From the NCBI GenBank assembly GCA_964454335.1, contig CAYVVT010000001.1, positions 372,001 to 436,000 on the forward strand: a stretch of 64,000 bases of DNA, in the 5' to 3' direction. The first letter of the stretch is position 1; every line of letters starts with the position of its first letter. Source of the stretch: CAYVVT01 sp964454335 (GTDB lineage: Bacteria > Fidelibacterota > UBA8477 > JABMPR01). The notes beneath the pieces are model-generated. The model searched no databases. It saw nothing but the letters and a program-made list of their open reading frames with translations, and was not told the origin of the DNA. Position numbers and translations under genes: made by a program. Positions 17,586 to 26,115 of the stretch are shown piece by piece.

Positions 17586-18248
17586 ATGGCCTTCATAAGT
17601 GCTGTCATCGTCGCCGGGGGGCAGGGACTACGCCTGGGAGCGGAACGGCCCAAGCAATTCCTGCATCTGGCAGGCAAAGAGATCCTGCAGTACTCTGTAG
17701 ATGCGTTCCAGGATCATGTGCTCATCGATGAGGTGGTCCTGGTCCTTCCAGAGTCGAATGTAGAGACAGCCCATCGCTATTACCCCACATGCCGTATCAC
17801 CCAGGGAGGTGCGACACGGCAGGACTCCGTGAAAGCAGGAGTGGACATCTGTTCAAACCAGAGTGAGTACATACTCATTCACGATGCTGCCCGACCCCTG
17901 GTAAGCAGGAAGATCATCGATGCTTGCATCGATGCACTGGAGGAATACGATGGTACTGCACCTGTGCTGCGGTCGGCTGATTCACTGATCCAGATCGAAA
18001 ATGACGACTTTAAACGGCTGGACCGCGAAAAAGTACGTCAGGTTCAGACACCACAGGGCTTTAAGGCTGAAATGATCCGTCATGCACTGAGTCTGGGTAA
18101 TCGTGAAACCGATGAGATCGGTCTCATCAAACGGGTCTTTCCGGACGCCAGGATCGAGTTTGTTGCTGGTAATCGGCGAAACTTCAAGGTCACGGATCCA
18201 GACGACCTTCTCATCCTGGAAGGCTTTCTGGGGGATGGATCCAACTGA
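17586..18248 (+). CDS. ispD: IspD-type cytidylyltransferase
   Basis: A 220-residue enzyme with the IspD signatures VIVAGGQGLRLGAERPKQF, HDAARPLV, TPQGF and the C-terminal NFKVTDPDDLLIL. IspD activates methylerythritol-4-phosphate with CTP in isoprenoid synthesis. No ispF is adjacent; the gene instead opens a glycan locus and its stop overlaps the next frame. A role in making CDP-ribitol or a related CDP-polyol is therefore an alternative. ATG 17586 is the only early start. The paralogous domain at 19396 is fused to an SDR. Confidence 0.8.
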   Translation: MAFISAVIVAGGQGLRLGAERPKQFLHLAGKEILQYSVDAFQDHVLIDEVVLVLPESNVETAHRYYPTCRITQGGATRQDSVKAGVDICSNQSEYILIHDAARPLVSRKIIDACIDALEEYDGTAPVLRSADSLIQIENDDFKRLDREKVRQVQTPQGFKAEMIRHALSLGNRETDEIGLIKRVFPDARIEFVAGNRRNFKVTDPDDLLILEGFLGDGSN

Positions 18249-19333
18249 ACGCAAGTAAACTGGCAGACGCTGACCGCAGGCTGGATTTCATATACAGTAC
18301 TGAAAAGGACAAGGTGGCGCTGGTCCCCCTGTTTGCATTCATGCAAACCCTCTATCCCCAAACCCGCCTGGTCAAGATCCATCGACGAAAGTTATTCAAA
18401 GGTCATATCCGAGACCTGGCTCCCGTGGTAGTGGCCGCCTACGACATCGCGATTCGTCGTGCCCGGGATGGGGGCTGGAAGGGCAGGACGATCTATGTGG
18501 ACCATGGATTAAGCCCCGTCAAATATTACGCTTACCGCTACACCACCTTTCATGAATGCGACTTGTTATTCTATCCAGGGCCTGTTTTTGAACGCACGAT
18601 GAAAGCCCTGAATCCGAATTTCAATAATGGACTTCTGGGCGGGCTGCCCAAAATGGATGAACTCGTCACACTTGAGGTAGATCGCGAAGCACTTTGTCAG
18701 CGTTACGGGTTGGATACAAACCGGCCAATAGTGCTGTTTGCGCCTACCTGGGGTGGACGTTACAGTAAACACTGGGGACTATCCAACGCACCCTATCTCG
18801 ATGGATACCCAAATCTCATCATAGCACCCCACCCTGCTGATTATCGTTTGGCCCGAAAATTCAACGCTGTGGTACCTGACGAATCAGGGAACATCAACAT
18901 GCTACTGAAATTTGCAGACGTGGTGGTCAGTGAGGTCTCATCAGTAGTTGGCGAGGCTGCCATTCTAGATAAACCTGTGGTCCAACTCATTCTACCAGAC
19001 TATCCTGGCTGTTTCCCACTCCCAGAGAAGCGCAAAGAAGGATTATGGCTCAGTAAGGAATGCATTGAAGCTTTCGCTGCCAAAGCGGATCCAGTCCATC
19101 GACCCTTCAAACTCGCATATCTCGATGAGGATTGGGTCATGGGTCATACCACAATCCCGGAGAAACTACCTGAGGCTGTGGATCAAGCCATAGCTGAGCC
19201 TGATCGTTTCCAGACAGAACGCAGGTACTGGGCCGAACAATGCTGCTATAAACCAGATGGTGGCAGCGTGAGGCGTATTGGTAGCATGATCCAGGTCTTC
19301 TTGGAGCAGGATTCGAGAAAACAACTTGGGTGA
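18245..19333 (+). CDS. CDP-glycerol/ribitol glycerophosphotransferase-like protein
   Basis: A protein of about 362 residues related to TagB/TagF polyol-phosphate transferases: TIYVDHGLSPVKYYAYRY, FAPTWGGRYSKHWG, IIAPHPADY and DVVVSEVSSVVGEAA. The first beta strand (LDFIYSTEKDKVALVPLF) lies upstream of the first standard start codon, GTG 18314. Between the ispD stop and GTG 18314 there is no in-frame ATG, GTG or TTG, but CTG 18245 overlaps the ispD stop as CTGA with GGGGGATGG upstream. I therefore propose CTG 18245; GTG 18314 (AAGGA just upstream) is the conservative choice. It probably transfers polyol phosphate to a surface glycan. Confidence 0.72.
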   Translation: MNASKLADADRRLDFIYSTEKDKVALVPLFAFMQTLYPQTRLVKIHRRKLFKGHIRDLAPVVVAAYDIAIRRARDGGWKGRTIYVDHGLSPVKYYAYRYTTFHECDLLFYPGPVFERTMKALNPNFNNGLLGGLPKMDELVTLEVDREALCQRYGLDTNRPIVLFAPTWGGRYSKHWGLSNAPYLDGYPNLIIAPHPADYRLARKFNAVVPDESGNINMLLKFADVVVSEVSSVVGEAAILDKPVVQLILPDYPGCFPLPEKRKEGLWLSKECIEAFAAKADPVHRPFKLAYLDEDWVMGHTTIPEKLPEAVDQAIAEPDRFQTERRYWAEQCCYKPDGGSVRRIGSMIQVFLEQDSRKQLG

Positions 19334-19395
19334 ATTCTCCCTGAATGTATCTTGAATCTGGGCCATCATTGGATAGCGATAAGAATTTAGCATAA

Positions 19396-20691
19396 ATGAA
19401 TACCGGTATCATACTCGCCGGGGGACAAGGCGACCGCTTCGGGGGCGAAGTACCCAAGCAATTCGTGGTACTTCATGGTCGCCGGGTTCTCGATTATGGT
19501 GTCGAGACCTTTGAATCCCACCCAGATATACAGAAAGTGATCATCGTGGTTCCGGAGAACTGGTTGGGAGAGATCGAACATGAGTATCCCCAACACGAAG
19601 TGGTGCTGGGTGGCAACACCCGCAGGGCCTCATCGTATGCCGGCCTGAGGGTCTGTCCGCCACAGACGAAGAAGGTTCTGCTACACGATGCCGCCCGCCC
19701 CTTCGTAGACCACGATATGATCTCTAGGGTATTGAACGCGCTGGATGATCATCTGGCCGTAGACACGGCTATAAATGCAACAGATACAATCATTGAGGTC
19801 CATGACGGTGTGATCACCGACATGCCGATCCGCGATAACCTATTTCTTGGACAAACCCCACAGGGCTTTGATTATGAAACCATTCTGAAAGCCCATGAGA
19901 CCATTGAAGTGCTGACCACAGATGACGTCCGTCTGGTCAAGGAGATGGGGATCGAATGTATATCTGTAGCGGGTTCTGAATACAATTTGAAGATCACGTC
20001 CTCGCACGATCTGTATATGGCCGAGCGAGTGACACAGACGCTAGCTCCCAAGAAGGGAAACCTGGCAGACCTTTCCGGCAAACGAGCACTGATCCTTGGG
20101 GGAACAGGGGGGATTGGTACAGCAATTAATGAGCACTTGATCTTGGCAGGCGCGGAGGTCAGGGCATACGGTTCAGAAATAGATCTGGCGGCCGAATCAT
20201 TACCTGAAGACCTGAACCGGCACTGGGATATCATTATTCATGCTGCTGGGGTGTTTATACGCAAACCATTCAGGGAACTTTCAATCGAGGAATGGAATGA
20301 TGTTATGTCAGTGAATCTTCGTTCTGCATTTCTGGTTGGTAAATTGGCCCAGACTACGATGAAGGAGCAGGGATGGCTGATCTTTATTGGCTCATCTTCT
20401 TCTCATCGGGGACGTACCAGTCAATCCGTCTACGCTGCCTCCAAAGCCGCCTTGAATAATCTGACCCAGTCCCTTGCTGAAGAATATCTCGAACTGGGCA
20501 TCCGCGTGAATTGCGTCAACCCACCTCGGACAGACACGCCCATGCGTCATAAGGCTTTTCCAAATGAGGACCGATCCATGCTTGCGGACCCGTTGAACGT
20601 GGCCCAGGATATCATTCGTTATTGCAGTGGAGATGAAACGGGCCATATCGTCAATTTGAGATACGCATCCCAATTCAGGACTAAACGTTGA
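19396..20691 (+). CDS. Bifunctional CDP-ribitol synthase-like (IspD-type plus SDR)
   Basis: A 431-residue fusion. Residues 1-225 are an IspD/TarI cytidylyltransferase (ILAGGQGDRFGGEVPKQF, HDAARPFVD, GQTPQGF). Residues 230-431 are a short-chain dehydrogenase with GGTGGIG (235-241) and the catalytic pair Tyr346/Lys350 (YAASK). The same order is found in Haemophilus Bcs1/Acs1, which reduces ribulose-5-phosphate and adds CMP to give CDP-ribitol. The neighbours (polyol-phosphotransferase-like and LicD-like genes) support that role. Substrate assignment is inference from architecture and context. Confidence 0.82.
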   Translation: MNTGIILAGGQGDRFGGEVPKQFVVLHGRRVLDYGVETFESHPDIQKVIIVVPENWLGEIEHEYPQHEVVLGGNTRRASSYAGLRVCPPQTKKVLLHDAARPFVDHDMISRVLNALDDHLAVDTAINATDTIIEVHDGVITDMPIRDNLFLGQTPQGFDYETILKAHETIEVLTTDDVRLVKEMGIECISVAGSEYNLKITSSHDLYMAERVTQTLAPKKGNLADLSGKRALILGGTGGIGTAINEHLILAGAEVRAYGSEIDLAAESLPEDLNRHWDIIIHAAGVFIRKPFRELSIEEWNDVMSVNLRSAFLVGKLAQTTMKEQGWLIFIGSSSSHRGRTSQSVYAASKAALNNLTQSLAEEYLELGIRVNCVNPPRTDTPMRHKAFPNEDRSMLADPLNVAQDIIRYCSGDETGHIVNLRYASQFRTKR

Positions 20692-20847
20692 TCAAAATAC
20701 AGCGAGTGTTGGTTCTGAGCCATGGGGATAGACTTTTGGCATTTGTTGTTGGTAATAATTCTCCAGATGTTCATCCAACTACCAGTACCAACCAGAAGTT
20801 CAAGTGACAATCCTGGGGATATAAAACTGAATTAATAAGGAAGTACT

Positions 20848-21528
20848 CTGAAAGCCATAATCCTAGCAGCCGGTATCGGTTCCAGACTTGGAACCCCACG
20901 CCCCAAACCACTGACATTGCTCTCGAACGGTGAACAGATTCTCCAACGCCAGATTCGTCATCTCTGCGGCGTCATGCACTTGGACGACATTCTTGTGGTC
21001 GTAGGATTTAAAAAGGATCTCATAATGGAGGAACAACCTGATCTTACCTATGTATTCAACAATGTCTATGATCAGACGAATACTTCTAAAAGCCTTCTCA
21101 GGGGGCTGCGTAAGGTTGGGGACGAAGACGTTATATGGATCAATGGAGATGTTGTGTTTGATGCAGAAGTCCTATATCGCCTGATAGCTGAGGAGAAATC
21201 ATGTGTCGCGGTGAACACCGGATCGGTTGCAGAGGAGGAGGTCAAGTACCGCCTGGCGGCCGACGGCTCCATCGCGGAAATATCAAAGACAGTTGCGGAT
21301 GCCCCTGGTGAATCGGTGGGTGTGAACAAAATGTCGGGTTCTGATGTTCCCATGTTCATCAAGATGCTGGAAGAATGCTCTGACAACGATTATTTCGAGC
21401 GGGGCATCGAGATGGCAATTGAAAATGGCTTGAAGATCTATCCTGTAGATATCTCTGATATCCTGTGCATTGAAATCGATTTTACTGAGGATCTTGAAGA
21501 AGTGAACCGTCGTCTGGAACAACATTGA
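20848..21528 (+). CDS. LicC-like nucleotidyltransferase with CTG start
   Basis: A 226-residue sugar/choline-phosphate nucleotidyltransferase. The essential N-terminal loop KAIILAAGIGSRLGTPRPKP is encoded from 20851. The in-frame stop TAA 20836 leaves only GGA AGT ACT CTG before it, so translation must start at CTG 20848, which has AAGGAAG at 20837-20843. Other motifs are WINGDVVFD (metal-binding Asp) and a closing EIDFTEDLEEV. LicC makes CDP-choline; a sugar nucleotide is also possible. The stop overlaps the LicD-like start (TTGA). Confidence 0.82.
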   Translation: MKAIILAAGIGSRLGTPRPKPLTLLSNGEQILQRQIRHLCGVMHLDDILVVVGFKKDLIMEEQPDLTYVFNNVYDQTNTSKSLLRGLRKVGDEDVIWINGDVVFDAEVLYRLIAEEKSCVAVNTGSVAEEEVKYRLAADGSIAEISKTVADAPGESVGVNKMSGSDVPMFIKMLEECSDNDYFERGIEMAIENGLKIYPVDISDILCIEIDFTEDLEEVNRRLEQH

Positions 21529-22613
21529 TCCCTTTTATCAACAAGATCCTTGAGGCTCTGGATCGACTGAACATCCAGTATCTTGTCGGGGCGGAATCGC
21601 TTGCCGGGCTAGCTGAAGACGATTTATTCAAATATGCCCATAATCTCCGGCTGTACATCCTGCCTGCAGGCATTCTCAAGAAGATCCTATTTGCGATCCT
21701 GTTGATCCCGCATGGGATCTTCGTCAAGCCCAAGTTTGACCAGGGCAGTCTATTCCTGAAGCTGAGACATCGCCCCAGTTTAGCCGTTAAGGCCCCCTAC
21801 TTTCTGTTCATTACACCACTCAAACGGATTGGTGACTCCCTGTGTGCCTCAATGAGTGGAAACGATTGTATGTTTGATTCAGCGGATCTCGAGAAGAATT
21901 CCATCCGTCGGATCGAGCATCAGGGAATGAAGCTTCCAGTTCCGTCTGACTTACGGGGATTTACGTCGAAATATCGGTCTGAGATACTGGCCGCATTTTA
22001 TATCAAACATACTCTGAGCTTTGACTCGGACGCTGAAAAGGCCGCCGTCCGGCTGCTGCATGAAAGTGTCGATATCCTGAACAAGACAGGTAACGAGCAC
22101 TGGATCGAGGGTGGTACATTATTGGGGGCTGTTCGTGACGGGAAGTTGATCCCCTGGGACCATGATCTTGATATGGGTATGAAATATGTCTCAAATGAGC
22201 AGATGGAAACAGTCATCAAGGCGTTACGGAATAGATTCTATGTCCGAGTACTCTCTTTTCACCGGGAACGGAATGTGTGGAAGATGGGTAATTACAGGCT
22301 TATCAAGATCCATCCGCGTCGTTACCGTTTCTTAAAGGGAAAACCCTGTCTGGACCTCTTCGTCTATTATCTCGGTCCTCTACCCGATACGGGAGAGGAA
22401 GTCTATCGCTATGTCGTCTGGCACCGGAATGCCTACCACCGGCGGGAATTCCTGGATACCCAGGATTCCATCGTGTTTTATGGCAAGACCGTTTCTACTC
22501 CGGCAGATCCGGAAGGCTTCCTGGAAGTGAAGTATGGTCCAGATTGGAGAACGCCGGTAAAGGAATGGAACGTGGCTCTCGATGACGGGTCCATCTATTC
22601 TGCTGAGTCCTGA
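21525..22613 (+). CDS. LicD/fukutin-family phosphotransferase
   Basis: A 362-residue protein starting at TTG 21525, overlapping the previous stop by four bases. The C-terminal half (about 160-362) has the LicD signature EGGTLLGAVRDGKLIPWDHD and ends with FLEVKYGPDW. LicD moves phosphocholine from CDP-choline; fukutin and FKRP move ribitol phosphate from CDP-ribitol. The N-terminal half shows what looks like a worn copy of the same domain (YLVGAESLAGLAEDDLFKYA; VPSDLRGFTSKYRSEI), so the gene may be an internal duplication with an inactive first half. The neighbouring CDP-ribitol synthase-like and LicC-like genes supply either donor. Confidence 0.8.
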   Translation: MIPFINKILEALDRLNIQYLVGAESLAGLAEDDLFKYAHNLRLYILPAGILKKILFAILLIPHGIFVKPKFDQGSLFLKLRHRPSLAVKAPYFLFITPLKRIGDSLCASMSGNDCMFDSADLEKNSIRRIEHQGMKLPVPSDLRGFTSKYRSEILAAFYIKHTLSFDSDAEKAAVRLLHESVDILNKTGNEHWIEGGTLLGAVRDGKLIPWDHDLDMGMKYVSNEQMETVIKALRNRFYVRVLSFHRERNVWKMGNYRLIKIHPRRYRFLKGKPCLDLFVYYLGPLPDTGEEVYRYVVWHRNAYHRREFLDTQDSIVFYGKTVSTPADPEGFLEVKYGPDWRTPVKEWNVALDDGSIYSAES

Positions 22614-22639
22614 ATCCAGACTCCTGGAAATTATGCACA

Positions 22640-23278
22640 ATGATCGATACGCCCCACCCCACTCTTGAATCTCTCCCAGACCGTTTCCCTTCGCTTATCG
22701 GCAGATCGGTTGTAATCGTGGGTAATGGTCCCAGCGCCCTTGGGATGCAACTCGGCGCCAGGATCGATTCTTTCGATCTTGTCATCCGCATCAATAATTA
22801 CACCACCCGCGGCCTCGAACCGGAGTTGGGTTCGCGTACCGACATCTGGGTTAATGGAGCCAATCAGGGCCTGAAAAAACGCAAGGATCCACCTGAACTC
22901 ATCCTGACCATGATCCCCCCGGTGGTTCTTCGGGAGAAAGGCGAGGCGATCCATACCCGCATCCAGCGACGTCTGGGAACTGATCGGTATCATCTGATCC
23001 CATTGGAGGACATGGAAACATTGGAACGCTTCAGCGGGATCGAACGGCCCACCACGGGACTTTTCACTATCCTTTATTTCTACCTGAAGGGTTGTGACAT
23101 CAGTCTACATGGCTTCGATTTCTTCGTAAGCAGCAAGGGTCACTACTTTGATTCACGCTTCAAACGCTGGCTCAAGGAATCGGGCATCATCAAAAAAGCT
23201 GCCAAACACCAGATTTTGCAGGAGAAACAGCTCGTGGACCGATTAATGGATGAAGGCCGGCTGAGAAATCTGAGTTAA
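22640..23278 (+). CDS. GT29 sialyltransferase-like protein
   Basis: A 212-residue protein resembling the sialylmotifs of glycosyltransferase family 29. The L motif is VVIVGNGPSAL (24-34), DSFDLVIRINNY (43-54) and ELGSRTDIWVNG (62-73). The S-like motif is TTGLFTILYFYLKGCDISLHGF (about 137-158), followed by GHYFD near 167. GT29 enzymes use CMP-sialic acid, and neuA and neuB lie just downstream. No signal or membrane anchor is seen, so it should work on the cytoplasmic side. The stop overlaps the stop of the convergent EamA gene. The acceptor is unknown. Confidence 0.75.
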   Translation: MIDTPHPTLESLPDRFPSLIGRSVVIVGNGPSALGMQLGARIDSFDLVIRINNYTTRGLEPELGSRTDIWVNGANQGLKKRKDPPELILTMIPPVVLREKGEAIHTRIQRRLGTDRYHLIPLEDMETLERFSGIERPTTGLFTILYFYLKGCDISLHGFDFFVSSKGHYFDSRFKRWLKESGIIKKAAKHQILQEKQLVDRLMDEGRLRNLS

Positions 23279-24144
23279 GCCCGGGTCCGCATCGGACGCA
23301 TTGCGATCACCAGCAATCCCCCCAGGATGATGGCACCACCGATGAGCACCTGAACCGAAACACCCTCCCGAAAGAACAGCCATGCCAGAAGACTGGCCAG
23401 CACCGGTTCACCGATGGGAACAGCCCCAACCACGGTTGGTCGCAGGAATTTTACCGCGTAATTCAGGCTGTTGTGACCGATGAGAGTAGGAACGATTCCC
23501 AGGGCCAGAAGCCAGGGCAGCTCCTGCCTGTCGAACAGAATGCTCTGTCCGGAGATCAGGACAACGGCCCCCAGGGAGATCGCCGCGACGAGGTAAAGCC
23601 AGCGGGTATAGGCGACGGTATCTGAATCCTGCCGGACCCGCTCGGCTATGATCAACACGCCAGCCCAGCAGAGTGCACTTGCCAGGGCCATCAGCGTCCC
23701 CAGGGTAATGCTATCACTCCGATCCAACCTGTAACCATGCACAACCAGCGCACCAACCAGGGCGATGCACAGACCTGCCACGAGCTGTCGTGAGAAAATC
23801 CGACGCAAATAGAAGCGTTCGAGCAGCAGCATGAAGGCTGGAGCCAGCGCAACGATGAGGGTTACGTTGGCCACGGAGGCATATTTCAGCGCACCGTAAA
23901 ATGTGGCAAAATGACCCGCCAAGAAAATACCTGCAGGGATGATGAGCTTTTGTGGTGCAGGTGACCTGGAAATTGGTGTCTTAACTAAAGTGATTCCCCA
24001 GAGCACCATACTTGCGATGCACATACGCCAGAATGCGATGGAAAGGGCAGGCATTTCCGGGAGGAATCTTGCCAGTGGTGCACCAAAGCTGACGCCCAGT
24101 AAGCCAATGAACAATACCAATGGAAGCCAGGACCGCATGATCAC
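23275..24144 (-). CDS. EamA/DMT-family transporter
   Basis: A 289-residue inner-membrane protein with ten predicted helices in two EamA repeats (first about 1-135, second 145-285; PIGEPVLASLLAWLFF is the repeat-2 signature). GTG 24144 has AGAGGG seven bases upstream; ATG 24138 is two codons later. The only minus-strand gene inside the glycan locus. It could export a metabolite, but the substrate is unknown. Confidence 0.85.
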   Translation of the reverse strand: MIMRSWLPLVLFIGLLGVSFGAPLARFLPEMPALSIAFWRMCIASMVLWGITLVKTPISRSPAPQKLIIPAGIFLAGHFATFYGALKYASVANVTLIVALAPAFMLLLERFYLRRIFSRQLVAGLCIALVGALVVHGYRLDRSDSITLGTLMALASALCWAGVLIIAERVRQDSDTVAYTRWLYLVAAISLGAVVLISGQSILFDRQELPWLLALGIVPTLIGHNSLNYAVKFLRPTVVGAVPIGEPVLASLLAWLFFREGVSVQVLIGGAIILGGLLVIAMRPMRTRA

Positions 24145-24261
24145 TAGTTTACCCTCTACGTTGACACCCCCAAAGCCTTCATCCGTCTTCGCAATGCTGC
24201 TTTGAAACGGCTATATTAACGCCCAATTTGCAGTGAACGTTGAACATCGGAAAGTCGAACC

Positions 24262-24963
24262 ATGCTGAACCGCCGTCGAATTGTCGCACTTATCCCGGCC
24301 CGTGGCGGGTCCAAGGGCGTCCATCGAAAGAATGTACAGACCTTTCTGGGCGAACCACTGATGGTCCACTCCATCAACTATGCACAGGAATGTCAGCTTG
24401 TGGATGACGTGTTTGTGTCCACCGAAGATACGGAGATCGGGGAACTTGCAGAGAAACATGCTGCCAAGGTCATCTGGCGGCCCTTCGACCTCGCCGGTGA
24501 TCAGTCGACTACGGAGGCGGCCATCGGCCATGCCCTTCAGGATCTCAACAAACGTGGTGCTGGATGTGATATCGTCGTACTGCTGCAGCCCACCAGCCCG
24601 CTGCGCCCACCCGACAGCCTCCGGACAGCATTGAAGGCCTTTGATACAGGCGGCTATGACAGCATGCTTTCTATTTCTCCCACGCATCGCTTCTTCTGGC
24701 GGATCAAGGAGGACCAGGCCCTGCCGGAATACAACTTCATGTCACGCCCCCGGCGTCAGGATATGCAGACGGACGAGATCCGTTACCTTGAGAACGGATC
24801 ACTGTACATTTTCAGCACCAGACATTTCGAGCAGGTGGGGAATCGCCTCGGCGGCAAGATCGGCTACACCCTGTTTGACGAGCAATACAGTCATGAGATA
24901 GATACATGGGACGATCTGCGCTACCTGGAGCAACTGGCCAAACGACTTGAGCAAGCCGAATAG
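24262..24963 (+). CDS. neuA: CMP-nonulosonate (acylneuraminate) cytidylyltransferase
   Basis: A 233-residue NeuA-family enzyme that couples CMP to a nine-carbon sugar acid. The CTP loop is LIPARGGSKGVHRKN (residues 9-23), with FVSTEDTEI, LLQPTSPLRPP and the C-terminal HEIDTWDDLRYLE. It is the short form without extra domains. It precedes neuB by about 100 bases. The product may be CMP-Neu5Ac or CMP-KDN; a legionaminate or pseudaminate type cannot be excluded. A TATATT hexamer at 24212 lies upstream without a clear -35. Confidence 0.88.
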   Translation: MLNRRRIVALIPARGGSKGVHRKNVQTFLGEPLMVHSINYAQECQLVDDVFVSTEDTEIGELAEKHAAKVIWRPFDLAGDQSTTEAAIGHALQDLNKRGAGCDIVVLLQPTSPLRPPDSLRTALKAFDTGGYDSMLSISPTHRFFWRIKEDQALPEYNFMSRPRRQDMQTDEIRYLENGSLYIFSTRHFEQVGNRLGGKIGYTLFDEQYSHEIDTWDDLRYLEQLAKRLEQAE

Positions 24964-25065
24964 AACATGAACATTCTACGTTGCATGTAGGGTACTTTTT
25001 ATTAGTGTTTGGGTAAATGTGAGCTTTTCAGAGATTAAACCGATCGACGCCCCGAGGAGGACGAC

Positions 25066-26115
25066 TTGAGAGAATTGGTCCTGGGTACAAAAACCGTGGG
25101 AAACGGACATCCAGTTTACGTGATCGCAGAGATAGGGATCAACCATCAGGGTGATGTGGACATTGCCAAGGAACTCATCAGTAGAGCCGCCGAGGGAGGT
25201 GCTGATGCTGTCAAGTTCCAGAAACGTAAAGTCTCGCGTATTCTCACCCAGGAAGGGCTCGAAATGCCCTACGACAACCGTAATTCCTTTGGGGCCACTT
25301 ATGGCGAGCACAAGCGAGCGCTGGAACTGTCAGAGTCAGATTATCAGCAGCTGAAAACCCATTCCGACCTGCTGGATGTAGATTTCATTGCTTCCGGCTG
25401 GGACGAGGAAAGTATTGATTTTCTGGACAGGATCGGTCTGCCTTATTTCAAGATGGCCTCTGCCGATCTTACCAATATTCCTCTGCTCGAGCATACGGCC
25501 CAAAAAAATAAGCCCATGATCCTTTCAACGGGCATGGCGGACCTGGAGATGGTAAAGACCGCAGTGGCAGCCATCTCGGAATTTCACCAAGATATCGCCC
25601 TGCTGCAGTGTACTTCCACCTATCCTTCATCTTTTGAAGAGATTCATCTGAATGTCCTTGATACCTACAGGGCTGAATTCCCCGATACTGTCATCGGTTA
25701 TTCAGGTCATGAACTGGGTATCGCTGTAACAGCAGCTGCGGTGGTGAAAGGCGCCAGGATCATTGAGCGTCATTTCACACTGGACCGCACCATGAAAGGC
25801 GGTGACCATGCGGCTTCCCTGGAGCCCGGTGGTTTCGCGAAACTTGTAAGGGACATCCGCCACATCGAGGTATCCATGGGCTCCGGAGAAAAGCAGGTGC
25901 AGGAGTCCGAACGGGAAGTATTCAAAAAACTGGCTAAAAGTGTGGTCTCCGCCACGGCCATCCCTGCCGGGACAACCATCACCAGGGAGATGCTGACCAC
26001 CAAGGGACCTGGCACAGGTATCTCTCCTGCCCGCATCGGCGAAGTGGTAGGCCAGGTGGCAAAAGTCAATATCGACAAGGATGTCGTGATCAAGGGGGAA
26101 GATATTGGACTCTGA
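25066..26115 (+). CDS. neuB: Nonulosonate (sialic acid/KDN) synthase
   Basis: A 349-residue NeuB-family enzyme condensing PEP with a mannose-type sugar. The TIM barrel (about 15-270) has AEIGINHQGD, DAVKFQKR, TSTYPS, GYSGHELG and DHAASLEPGGF. The C-terminal 65 residues are the SAF (antifreeze-like) domain (AIPAGTTIT...KGPGTGISP). TTG 25066 is chosen because GGAGG lies seven bases upstream. A phosphatase gene overlaps its end, suggesting that a 9-phosphate product is made and then dephosphorylated, as in animals and Bacteroides. Confidence 0.92.
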   Translation: MRELVLGTKTVGNGHPVYVIAEIGINHQGDVDIAKELISRAAEGGADAVKFQKRKVSRILTQEGLEMPYDNRNSFGATYGEHKRALELSESDYQQLKTHSDLLDVDFIASGWDEESIDFLDRIGLPYFKMASADLTNIPLLEHTAQKNKPMILSTGMADLEMVKTAVAAISEFHQDIALLQCTSTYPSSFEEIHLNVLDTYRAEFPDTVIGYSGHELGIAVTAAAVVKGARIIERHFTLDRTMKGGDHAASLEPGGFAKLVRDIRHIEVSMGSGEKQVQESEREVFKKLAKSVVSATAIPAGTTITREMLTTKGPGTGISPARIGEVVGQVAKVNIDKDVVIKGEDIGL

